Assembly: GCA_002633025.1 (NCBI GenBank)
Contig: NMRB01000004.1
Span: 848,561 to 912,560 of the forward strand
DNA from: Notospermus geniculatus
Taxonomy: Eukaryota > Nemertea > Pilidiophora > Heteronemertea > Lineidae
Length of the DNA: 64,000 bases
Direction of reading: 5' to 3'
The translations under genes and the position numbers were made by a program. Under the pieces are notes generated by a model, which was not told the origin of the DNA, ran no database searches, and saw nothing but the letters and a program-made list of their open reading frames with translations. The stretch's first letter is position 1. Every line of letters starts with the position of its first letter. This document shows, piece by piece, positions 1 to 12,100 of the stretch.

Positions 1-1059
1 TGATATAGTACCATCTTTGCTTGGCACACCACAGCTTATGACACTGTATTATGGAAATTCGCAAATAGATCAAACTCTCTCAGTGTATCACTTCTGCTTT
101 GTATAATGATATTTGTATTGTTGTAAATAGATAGTAGTTGCTGTAGTTCAAAGATTACAGAATGCTTCAGTCTGTCAGGTTTTTTGTGACAGAGCGTCTT
201 TTGTAAAGACAATAAACTACTCTTTGTAACACAACGAGTTCTCTTCTGGAGTGATGTCTTCAGGTATTCTAAGAAAATTTCCCTTCTGATGTAAGATGAG
301 CCTGGGAAGATGAGGAACGGTCTAGAGTTTCATACTGACTGCCCCATTCCCAGATCATCTCTTCTGTGGCCTGTGTACCCACAGCAAAGTGTGAAGTTGC
401 TGCGGAGAGAAATTCATCCCAGAATGTAGCTGGATATTTTCCTGTGGGGATATCAACTCCTTCTACACCTTCCTAGTCTTAACATCTTGAGCCATGCAAC
501 TGCTAAAGAGTAGCTGGACAGTGTTCCTGAGAGACTTTAACTCCTGCTACACCTATTTGATCGTGAGATTTCGAGCCATTACTGGTATAATGTATTCGAA
601 ATTGTGTTGGAATAGGCGAGCAGGAAAAGTTCATGAATTTGTTGACTTCTGAGATGGCCCCTTCTTGACTCTTGCCATGACTCTTGAGATGACCCCCAGC
701 AGCAGCAGCATCATCAGTCACTGAAACCGCGCCAACCTGCCTGATAGTTAGAAGCGGTTAGGTGGGCATCTGGGCTGGGTGTAGGAACTTGGCTCTGGGA
801 AACTACTATCAACTATGTAAGAAGACTGAGCCCAGATGCAATATTTCGAAGCAAGGAGATAGAGGTAAGTGAAATAGACGTTTGTGCCGAATTTTGCCTT
901 TTCCCGCCGGTGGGGTTGTAGGAAATTGAAGTGTCAAACTAGTTTGTTACTTTCGGCAAAGGGACAGCTCGTAGCTGGTGCCCTACCAGTGTAGCCATCT
1001 GAGTGTAGCTTGATTTTGATCAGGCTAGTAGTGAAAGGGTTCTTACCCAACCCTTTCTG

Positions 1060-1509
1060 ACATCATCATTGTCCCTTCAAGATAGTCAGCCAATGTCCAG
1101 GCTTAAGAATGAGACCTCTCTAAATGTCCCTAAAATAGACTCCACAAAGTCTTCAAGAGGCTCTACCAGTGTCCCTTTCAGGTACTCCACCATGTCCCTT
1201 TAAAAGATATCCCTTAAACTGACCCTGCCAATGTCTCTTAAAAAGATATCAGAACTTACTGACATCACCATTGCAGGGCCGTATTTAACTTTTTGGTCCA
1301 GGGGGGCAGGAGCCTCTCAGGGGGGGGGGGGGNTCGCCCCCCCTTTAAATACGGCCCTGCATTGTCCCTTTAAGATACTACCAATATCTCTTAAAGAGAC
1401 CCCTCTGATGTCCCTTAAATAGACTCCACAAGGTCTCTTTCAGGTACTTCACCAATGTCCCCTTTAAAAGATATCTGACCCCGCCAATGTCCCTTTAAAA
1501 TGTATCAGG
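1060..1509 (+). repeat. Degenerate two-unit tandem repeat built on a cccttta motif
   Basis: Unit 1 (1060-1260) and unit 2 (1261-1509, interrupted by the insertion at 1274) share gacatca(t/c)cattgtccctt, then aatagactccacaaggtct, caggtacttcacca and aaaagatatc. Within each unit, atgtccctttaaa recurs at irregular spacing. Confidence 0.7.
1274..1359. mobile_element. 86-bp inverted-repeat MITE with CAGGGCCGTATTTAA ends
   Basis: Ends are perfect inverted repeats (CAGGGCCGTATTTAA / TTTAAATACGGCCCTG), with a G-run and C-run that pair internally. Flanking CATTG (1269-1273 and 1360-1364) is duplicated. The unfilled sister repeat unit at 1060 has this sequence once, giving an internal empty site. The ends resemble hAT termini, although hAT elements normally duplicate 8 bp. 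Confidence 0.75.
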
Positions 1510-2535
1510 CCTGTTGTTCCACATTGAACATGTTGCTCAGGAATTTTACTCCAACATCGATTGGTATCTCTCCTGACAGTGTTCCTTGGGTGACATTGTA
1601 TGTGGTAGTCTGAGAAGTATAAAGGGCAGAGGTAGCCTAGCATTGTTGGAAGAATCTGTTCAAAAATGTACCAGGCTTATCCTACCACTGCTTCTATTTC
1701 ACCTTGCAACAGAAACTTCCTATCTTGATCACAACTCCAACAAAAGTCGCTTTGCGTGCACAGTCTTGGTTATGATTAAGATGAAATGAACATTAGCTTG
1801 TCTGCTGCTTCTGGTACTCTGATTCTGATAGATAGAGGGTGTGGCAATGGTATATCGGTTGAGTTTTGGCTGGAAGAGCAAAAAAGGCCAAAGAGACAAA
1901 AGGCACTCCTCCACATAGGTGAGAGTTATCTTGTGCAAGTTGGCTCTCAACTGGCCATTCACTATTGTTGGTTTCCTTGTAGCTTACGCTTTGACCAGTG
2001 ACACAAATGACTGCCCAAGTCTTTCTAAGGCTGGGTTGCCCATAGGAAACCAACTCTCGATCACACTGATGAACGCCTTTACCCCTATACCAAAAGCTGC
2101 TGAGTTACCATTGTTTGTTGATAGAGATGGGGACAGGGTACGAGCAGTTTCTGTTTCTTGTTTCAGATTCTCTACTGCTCCTTGTCTTTAGTCCATGGGG
2201 TTCGACCCATTTCTGAAGGCAAAGCAAGCTTTCAGGAGAAACAAGCAACAAAGTAAAGCGATCAAGTCAAAAGCTGGAGTGAATCTTATGGATAAGTTCA
2301 CTTCATCTTGATAAAAAGTTGTATCTGTAGCAAAACGCTACATAATCTTGAGAAGTAAGAAGTAACCAGTTGGTTGTTATTGAAGTAATCAAAAAGTGGT
2401 CATTGTGACCGAAAGGAGGTCAGAGATTTGTCATCAGGCGAATCATTGGATTTTTGTGGGTTGGATGGCAATTACGACATCACCACGGGCAACTTAAATT
2501 GTAAACCTCGTAAGCCAGGAAAATTTAAGATCAAA

Positions 2536-3168
2536 ATGCCGAAGAGGAAAACTCCAGGCAGTAAGGTGGATGAAGCCATGCTGGACGCACTTAGGGCTGA
2601 GAATGAAGAACTCCGTGGCGTTGTCGCCCACTTAAAAGGTGACCTTGAAAATGAGCGGGGCATTGTGCGGCAGATGCGCCGTGAGAAAGCAACAGAGGTC
2701 AAGTCTGCTGTTGAACGCGAGCAACACAAATGTAACATTCTCCTCGGCGATCTAAGAACCAAGTTACGCCAGGAGAAAATAAATGAGTTGGAGGCACAGA
2801 AAGAGTCGTTGGTGAAGAAATATGAGAATGACATCAGTGTTTTGACAAAACAAAGGGAGTCAGAAATCAACCGGTTGAAAGCGGACTTGAAGAAAGTTCA
2901 AAATGACTGCGAGTTGGCAAATAAACAGCTTGAACAATCACCGACAAAGAAACGAAGACAAGAAACTTCGAGCAGCACTGGAACGAAAAGGAGTCCATCG
3001 CCAGAAAAGGAAGAGATGAGAAAGGCTAAGAAACAGTTGGAGGATGCGTATGGAATACTGTTGGAGGCGGACCGACAGAAATCCAAACAGCTGAAGAAGA
3101 TGAGGGAGTATCATAAACTGGAAATGTCTAAGATGAAGAAGGAGGTCAACCAGGACGTCAGGAAGCTG
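2536..3168 (+). CDS. JAKMIP: JAKMIP-like coding exon 1 (N-terminus)
   Basis: 211 codons, ending in phase 0 at a GTAAGT donor. The ATG at 2536 is the first in-frame ATG after an upstream TAA and has A at -3. The protein starts MPKRKTPGSK, then a coiled coil from about residue 20 (motif ENEELR, then EREQHKCNILLGDLRTKL). A basic Ser/Pro-rich insert with TKKRRQ and SPSPEKE lies near residues 136-160. A second coil follows, ending KKEVNQDVRKL. Order and spacing of the NEELR, EREQ...L+.KL.+EK..EL, KKQ.E.A....AD+.K and D(V/I)R+L blocks match the vertebrate JAKMIP N-terminal (microtubule-binding) region as I know it. The Ser/Pro insert is not something I recall from vertebrate JAKMIPs. Confidence 0.88.
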
Positions 3169-6100
3169 GTAAGTTAAGCTTTCTATGTTTGTAAAGTTGA
3201 AGTCGGGCCAATAAGGTTACAAACAAGAGCATTCCACAGCTTATGACTTGTGCATCGACCTGCTTTGACCTGTGTAGGCTTGTTTGAAGTCTTAGGTTAA
3301 GCTTGTATATTTGATATTGAGGCAGATGTAAGATATCATGGGGAATGGAATTGATCGTTGGAAAAAGTCTTTGAAGTGGGGACCAATATGGAAGTTAAGG
3401 TGAGACAAGAAAGAAAAGAGGTTGTAAGGATCAGAATTTTGTTATTTTTCATCACATCATTGTGAATGTTTTTAGAATTCAGAAGTTCTAGACAATAATA
3501 ATTCTGCACCACCTTTGAGGGCTAAGAAACTTTGGCACCCCATTCACCCAGGTGCATCATCACAAGCAGGAAACCTAATTACTTACCGTCTGCTGGTATT
3601 AGTTCCTGTGCTTGTATCAAATTGGTTTAATACTTGAACAAGTCTGTAGCTGCTTTCTTAGGCAGTGTTTCTTTTTCCCAAAGCAAATACAAGTCACTGT
3701 AGTAGGCTTATCACAACGGGTTCCTACCTTGCTTGTTGGTTTCACTTCAACCTGAGCAACTGCATGTATGCCTTATGATGTCAAATGTACACTCACTCAC
3801 AGAGATATCTCAAATTAGTTCATGGGAACAGAAAATATCAAGTCTTTCTGATCCCACTCGCTCTGTACCAGAACTTGGGTGCAAACTAAAATTCCTTGAA
3901 TACCTTCCTAAATCTTCGGCTCTACCTCTTCAAAACGGAGAACCAAGCATTGCCAAAGAAGCATCGAGTAGGCTACTGTAAAACCTTGTGGACCAAGAAG
4001 GTTGATGAGGACCCTACAAGACCAATCAGAGAGCAACCCTACACTTCTTCTTCAATGATCCAGAAAGTGGTATTTGCCACCATCAATCAATGATGGCAAA
4101 GGATGCAACATAAGAAAGAAGATGTTCTTTTGGAGGTGTTTCATTGCTTCAGCTACACTTGCTCAGTTCGGGCAATCTCAACCGCTCAAAATGGTTTACC
4201 ATCTTCATTTGTTGTTACGAACCATCCTGTACGATGTTCTGTTCAAATCGTTGGAAGTCTCTCTTCCGTCGGAAATCTCATGGATTGATTTCTTGCATCT
4301 TTTGGCCGTGTGCCTGATGTAAAACAGCTGAGTAACCCTCCAAGAGCCACCTGATCTTAATGGTTCCTTTCAGCAAAAGTGCCAATGATATAATTTTGAA
4401 GTCATTTGTGGTATGAAAGCCAGGTTTACTCTGGTAGTTGTTAGAGAGAGGGTGGTTAGTTCATTTTGGTGAAGTGTGAATGCAGTTGAACTGTAGCTGA
4501 TGCAACCAGGAGCCAACGTAGTTGTTCCCATCAAGGCCCCAAACACATCAGAACTTGTGCTGTTAATCAACAATGGTCCCACCCAATCCATACATGTACA
4601 TTACCATGGGTGGAGCTAAAGTACTTTCCTGTCTTATCTGCTTGCTATATCAACTCTCAAAATTTGAAACTGCATCCAGGGTTGCTCCAGCCGAGTATTT
4701 GTGAGTTTTGTGGGATAGTTGTGTACTAAGTGAATAATTTTAGGTATTTGTTGTATGTTCAGCATTTAGCCAGCTCAACTGCAACTAGCTACCAATCATA
4801 GTATGGTTACAGCATCATTATGTCGAACAAAATGAAGGAAGATTGCACCTAACTGCGTATCCTAGCGCCATCATTTTGTGCTTGTTGCTGTAACCCTCTC
4901 TGAAATACCTATCCTACAATCTTGACCTTGTTGAAACTATCGACTTTTCTCACCCCTCATAGGGTCCTCTCATTACCTGGTTGGAGGTACTGTAGTTGCT
5001 TCTTTTTCAGTGATTTTCTTGGCCGGGCAAGGTGTTGATGAATACTGTTGCTGATGTTCCTGAGTTTCCCATCCCGCATTTACACAGTTTTGCTTGCGGC
5101 GGTTCTCCAGGTTTTCATCGGTTGAGACGAGAATCCATGGGTGGTCTTCGTTACTCACTATATACAACTCCTACGAATTCGTACAACTTACCCCTAAGGG
5201 TAATTTTTCAAATGCTGTGAACAACTAGAAAGAATTCATATTTACCATTTCAATTTCAGTTTGTTGGTAGGCCTAAATATTTCTTCTTTAAGTGTGAAAT
5301 TCTTTAAGCTTATTAAAAACTCTGTAACTAGTATCTTACCAGAAGCTTGTTGATAATTCCCTTTGATTATTGGTTAGTAATGTTCAAAACAATTATGCTG
5401 CATTGACGTAATGAACCTTGTTAGCAGAGAGCCTGTTGATGTTTGCATCATAGCATGAATAATAAAGGAACAGCAGACTTGCTCTTGCTTGTTCAGCGGT
5501 AAATTGGTCATCAAAAGAAAAGGAGTACCCTGTAACAGTTGGAACCATTCAATACACGTGAGCAGACAACATTGTGTACGAGGTGCTTTTCCAAGTGGGT
5601 GAGGTTTAAGTAAAGAAATTCTACCGAATGTTATTGGTGAACGTTTTTGATATCAATTTGATACTCAGCAGGATGTCCAGCCCTCCTCATCCACCTGTGC
5701 ATTGTAAATTTGACCGTATAGAGTGGGACAGGCTACTGCTCATCATCAGTAGGATTTGAAGAGTTTTCTGTTGTTGAAATGTGCCTCACAGCATAAGTTC
5801 TGCAAGTACAGCTTTCAGCATCAAAGTTCTAGAGCCGGTAGCCAAGAACATCAGTCATTCCTCATCTACCTGTTGGAAGAAAGCATCAGTGATGCATTCT
5901 TTAGATGAAGTTCGCCAGCTGAACATGACTAGATCATTAGTCGTTAGATAAATTCATGACTTGGTATTAGGTCATATAATAGAACTTGTGGAGGATGTTC
6001 ACACCATTGCTTGGTGCATATGTGTGGGGAGAACCTAGGCCTTTTACTGCGAAAAGTTAAGTCACCGTCTGACCTTTGTAGAAACTTTGAGATAAGGTGA

Positions 6101-9100
6101 TCGAGCAGTTATGTTGGGGAAAATCTAACTCCTTGGGGAAGCAAGCTTTTCCAGCAGATCTTTGGAGGATGAGGTTGTCATACTCCTTAGGGGTCGAGTC
6201 TTCAAAGGGGAAAGAAGATATTAAAGAAGATACCCAAGCTTTAGGGTATTCGGTATCTTGGTTCTACTTTGAATGTAAACACCATCCTGTTTAGGCTCCT
6301 TCACTGGTGCCAGGTTGCACTGTAAGTTACTTTTACAACTAGTCATTCTGGCGAGTTGCTATAGGGTGAACTTGCTGCACCTGTTCACCAACGGTAGTCG
6401 CCACGCAGTCTGCATCCTATGGTGGGATATCCTTGAGGCTTTCTGGATAAACAGTACATCACATCGGAAACTTTGATTAGTTCAAAAGATCTCCCCGTCC
6501 GCAGCTGCATTTAGGTGTTGCTGCACATCATTGAGATGCCAGTTATGTTTGATGTTTCTTTTTTAGTCAGAAATGAATCACATTCAAAGTTCCTTGCCTG
6601 CCCTTGCCTAAGTCCAGGTGGACTCTGGTCTAAGAGTTGTGTGAATCCGATGCTTTGTTCCTTTGCCATATTGTTGATATCCGGACACCACCAGGTCTAT
6701 GACCTTTAAAGATTTGGTTTTTCGAAACCAATTGCTGATTGAATGATTCTGATCTGGGGAGGTATTTGGAACAAGTTTCTAAATTGATAGAAGTTTCATG
6801 TTCAGCATTTTTGTCGACAGAGTTTCTCTGTTAAGCGTTAAGAATTTCTTCACCACAGAGTTTTATAAACGTTTCTTACCTGAAATCTGCTGTTTTTGCC
6901 CAAGAAAATGTTGATTAATGAGTCATCTGATATTTTTAACCAGCAGAAATAGTTTCTACTCTTGTAAAACGAATCTATTTACTCACAGGTGTAAAGCAAC
7001 TTATGAGAAATCATGTTGGAGAAAGAAACATTGAACTATAGTGCTGGTGTTCCTATCAGATCTGAAACCTGTGGTGGATGTTGTCAGATGAAAGTTTGCC
7101 GGAATCCCAAAGTTTGTCACTTCCAGAGTCTCTCAGAGATTCTTTGTGTTTCTCAAAGTTTTCGATGTTCTNNNNNNNNNNNNNNNNNNNNNNNNNNNNN
7201 NNNNNNNNNNNNNNNNNNNNNNNNNNNNNNNNNNNNNNNNNNNNNNNNNNNNNNNNNNNNNNNNNNNNNNNNNNNNNNNNNNNNNNNNNNNNNNNNNNNN
7301 NNNNNNNNNNNNNNNNNNNNNNNNNNNNNNNNNNNNNNNNNNNNNNNNNNNNNNNNNNNNNTATCATTAGAATAGCACATGATGCCATGTACTTTTGCGT
7401 GCCACAGCAGAAATCAATGGTTATTTTTTGAGAACTTTTCAAGTCCTCCACCTGTTGTCAAATCTGTATAACAGACATGTGGCTGCTGACAATAACTGGC
7501 GTTCTGGGGCCAAAACGTTGAATTCATTGACTATAAAGCTTTGGCAACAGCCAGTTTGTATAAGAGGGAGATTCATGTGTTCTAGGACTTCACTGTTGTC
7601 ATCTTGTTGCATGTTGTCACAGTTCATTGGATTCATTTGCTTGCTTGCATCTGTGAAATGTTGGCTGTTTTGTGCCGTTTAGTGCTTGTCACATTCTTTA
7701 GTTGATGCTGAATGTCATATTCTGATTCTTCCAGTGTACCAAGGAAGATGAGAGGCGTTACATAAACAAGATCTCGGATCTTAGCAGTAAGGTTCGTCAA
7801 CTTGAGGGAAAGTGCACAGAAGTAACGGAAGAAAAGGCAGAATGTGTAAGAAATTTAACGTTTTCTTGCTGCTGGTGCTTGACATTCTAAAGGGTCAACA
7901 ATGAAGCCTTTATCGTGCATAGGTTGATGCAATACCCCATATACGTACAATGCTATCTTTGTACTCTCACTTGCAGGTGAAGAGAAACAAAGATCTGGAG
8001 AAACGCTTGAAGCCAATGCAGGAGAAGAACAGGAAATTCCTTCAGAGGAACATGGAGCTGACGACCGTCAATCGATGTCTTGAGGACAAGGTCAAACGAC
8101 TTCATGATGAGAACCATAAAATGGTAAGTATCCTTCACATCAATTTGGTTCACTCCTTGAAATCCGAGATTGATTTTTTGTGGAAATGGAGGTAGGCCTA
8201 TATAGTCCCAAGAGCACTTAGAACATGGTTCTCCTGTTTAAAGGGGCAATGTAGAATACGAGCCCACTTAGATACAATCTGCATCAGGTGTCTCCCTTCC
8301 AGAAATCTCAGGTAGAAGATATCAAGAAAAGATCGGAACGGTTGCTCCATGAACTCAACCAGGAGAAGATGGAACGGATCACCATCACCGAGCTGACAGA
8401 GAAGCTGGAGGGAGCTGAAACTAACATCAAGGAATTGACCAAGACCATTGATTCATTAAAACAGAGTTGTTCGGTAGGTCTTCAGTTTGTCTTTCTCATC
8501 ACTTTTGCTAGTTGTTGCTGGTAGTGTTGACTTCCTGTTGGTCAGACTAGTTTGGCATGATTCTTGGAGGTATCTATGACTTCTCCATCGTGACTCAATC
8601 TGATCAGAGATCAGCTGATCAGTCCAAATCCTTATTAATTTCCCTCATCTTGCTATGTTAATTGCAATTGATTTTCAAGGATACTAAGCCAGTTGAATGT
8701 CATACTCCAATACGTGCATCTTGTTGATTGAAGCCAAATCTCTGCTTCTCTCGGAGTGATGTGACCATCAAATGCAGTGACGGCCATTAGGACAATGCCA
8801 TGTTTCTTTCTTGCTCTATCTGTTTATCTTGAAATTGCTCTTCTCCTTTGATGTCACGAATGAGTTCGCTGCTTTTGTAGGATTCTTGGTTTACAAGAAA
8901 TACAATATTATTTGACAGTTTTAACTTGTGTGGTGAATTTATCATCCCTATAAATTGATAGTTGCATATTCTGAGGTGATGCTTTCCATGGAGTTCATAT
9001 TCTCCCTGGACCTTAGGATTGGGATTCAGTTTGTCTTCTTTCTGTTGGTCATGTGGTATAAGGTAGGTCATAGTGCCCGAGGCATCCATACTAGAGGGTC

Positions 9101-12100
9101 ATACATCTTTCTTCAATCTTCTCCAACTGTTCTCTGATAAACTTATCTCAATTTCAGGAAAAAGACCGACGCATTGACCTACTAAAGCACCGTCAACGTC
9201 GGGCACGAGAGAACCGAACACATCAGCGATCATCATCAGGTCTCCGGGACATATCATCTGGATATGAGGAAATCGAAGGATGTAAATCACTCGACTCATC
9301 TTGGTCATCGTCCGTCTCGAATTCTACGTCCATCGCTGCGGATTGCTGGGATGAGGTAGGGTCACATTCTCTGCGTTGTCAGCTTGGTGTAGTGGAAACA
9401 TCAGCACCTGTCACCTCTGAGGGTCCTGGTTCGATCACCAGTTGGATCCATAGAGAGGGCGGCTTTCTTTGACAGTGCAGATCTTCTCCCTCTGGGTTTG
9501 CTCCTGCTGTTCATTTGTTTGCCCAATGTCTACAGAGACAATACTAGTAATGCCGTATTTGGTTCTTGTCTCTAAACTTTTTATCACAACTCTGCATAGA
9601 AATAGAGGGAGTCCTCTAAATTGATGAGTAGAATTTGTCCTCCATGTATTTCCATCTTTGAGCAGATGTCAGGCATCAATGTTTGCTGAAAGAATGACCA
9701 ACTCCAATGATAGGTAGGAATTCAGTCACTAACTTCTTCTTTCTCTTCAAGATTGCCAGAGAAGAATTTGAGAACAACTACCGCCGCCTCATCAGGGAGC
9801 ACCTGGAACTAGAGAAATCGTACGGCTTGCTTCAGATGCAGACAGACAGTCATCTTGATCCTGAAAGAGGAGGCAAACAACAAGGAGAGCTGCTGGCTGA
9901 TCTGTTAGAGGCTCATTCCAAGATTGAAGATCTCGAGAGGGCAATTCATGAGCAGGGACAGGTAAGGTGTCCTGAGCTTCTCATTTTCTCCTTGAAATCT
10001 TCCTCAGATGCTGTTGGGCCTGTTTGGAGACATTCCTTGGCTGTTCTTGGTTAAACATTGTGGGACCAATGAATAGCAAGCCAGAAAGAGTTCAGAGCAT
10101 CATCAACAATGTCATGGTTCCTAATATTCAATTTGCTCTGACTCTGTCATGCACATCTTTTCTAGGCATCCAAGTCAGAGAAAAGAAGGCAATTACCAGT
10201 AAGAAAAATAACTTATCTGCATGCCTCAATTATGAATTCTAACAAGACCTTTCTGTCTGTTTCAACTCCCCCTTGCTTTTCTCTATCAGCAGAAAGAGAT
10301 AGTTTATTGATGAACTTTAGAGTTCGGGATCACAGGGCCAGAATAAGCTTAGCAGCAGGACTCGGCTGGATTTAATGTCAACCATATTGATGGACTCAAC
10401 TCAATTGAGTGTTGTCCTATATCTTTTATAATTGTCAGTATGAATTTGAAATGCTTTTATCCTTTGATGGGGGTTGGGCTGCGGTTGTCTAATAATAATT
10501 GGAAAATTAAATAAAGTGAGCATGTTATGTTGTAAAGGGAGACACAGTGACTGCTAGTGTTGGAAATCTCACTAGATTTTCGCTGAAAAGTTGCCCGGCC
10601 ATCAAGTCTCCGAAGGGAAAGTGAAGAATGACTTTGAATATTTCAGGATATCACTTGGATTGAAGAAAAACAGAGGTTGAATGCAGAGAAGAATGACTTG
10701 TTGGATCGAGTACAACTGTTAGCAGCACGGGAGGCGAAGGCTCAGCGAGAGTTACGGGAGGCCCAGGAACAACATGAGATGATGGAGTTTAGGGTGTTGG
10801 AACTGGAGGAAATTGTGGAGAAGGTAATAGGCTATGGTTCCAATTACAGTTTGCTTATTTTTCTTGTAATGGATCAAGCTAGCAGCAACTCGAATGGCTG
10901 AGATAGGAACCAATGGTGTCCTCTGGCATTATGAAGCGCCTCCACGTGAGCTTTTATTTTCTCACACGAATTTTTCTTCAGCTTCAGCAACAATCACGTG
11001 ACATCTCATCTTGCCGTGGCGTACCAACACAGGACAACGATGACATTGAAATCACTGCCCTTGACCTTCTAGTGAGTATTTTGACTGTACATTTCTTTGA
11101 TTCATTCTGAAACTGGACAGAGTCATAACTGACCAATGGTATCTTTGCCAAGTCTTCTGTAATATTTAAATGTGAAATATTGATGAGAATTGTGTTTATT
11201 TTCATTATTCCACCTCTTCTTGCAGGATATCGATGTGGTGCAGTTGCAGCATGAGTTACTGACAGTCAAATACAAACATGTGAGTAGGCCTTCTTTCCAA
11301 GTAAAGACCTTCAAACACTTGTGCATTGCATGCTCCATTCGGTAGCAAATCCTTTATTCTCCACCCAGTCTGAACAAATGTTTGTTGATGCATTAACTGT
11401 TCGAGGACATAGTTTCAGTGGTCATTACCAGATGGCATTGGCTGTCTTCTTGGCCATCACAAGAAGTCCAGCTGTCACGCTGCAACATGTTTGATTGTGT
11501 TAAAAATGCCTGACAATGGTATTTACGTAGCCCATCGATGGAATCCTGACATTCACGAGCAACGACATCCATTTATCATTGTTTTGGTATTGATTTCTAT
11601 AGAATCAAACAATCATGAAAGAATTGATAGGCCTAGGCCTACAAGACTCGGGTGAATCTATCTCCAGCCCCATCATGTTTGTGGGTCAAACTAATTTGCT
11701 ATAAATCTTTGGGCGTGGTGGAGTCTTGCCATTGAAATCGGTTGTAGGCCCTACATATGATAGATGATGAATTAACATATACATTACACACGCCCAAGTA
11801 GGCCCTAGTCATTTTCCATGATATGAGCGATGAGGTAAACTAGTACCGGTAGTCCATCCTTTTACCGAGAGGTGGCACACGTGTAGGTGATGCTGTGCCA
11901 TATGTGGTTGAAGTGAATTGCTTGTGGAGCCCATTACCTAGGCCTATACAGCATGCATTAGTGTAATGTCTTTTGATACACTGTATGCCAGATCATGTGT
12001 CTGTAGGATTCTGAGCAAGAGGTGGAGATGGAGCCAGACAGGTAGGGAGTTGTCAATTTCAAGGAACTGTGACCACTTCTCATTGTGATTATCTTGTCAG

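Larger units (their letters stand above)
1..2535. other. Upstream region, no convincing gene
   Basis: Contains the duplicated short repeat at 1060-1509 and an AATAAA at 211-216 that might mark the 3' end of an upstream gene. Short open frames here lack coding character. The leader of exon 1 must lie at the right end (frame open from about 2390), but I cannot place a promoter. Confidence 0.6.

Noticed and set aside
211-216. AATAAA as the polyadenylation signal of an upstream gene
   Set aside because: A single hexamer in AT-rich DNA with no coding sequence before it is not enough to call a gene end.
9378-9450. tRNA gene
   Set aside because: A- and B-box-like sequences are present, but there is no complete cloverleaf, and the same sequence with an unrelated tail recurs at 27778-28235, which fits a SINE.
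12007-12041. Possible short exon (DSEQEVEMEPD) between CTGTAG and GTAGGG
   Set aside because: It would end in phase 2, which no downstream exon accepts, and it has no coiled-coil or homology support.
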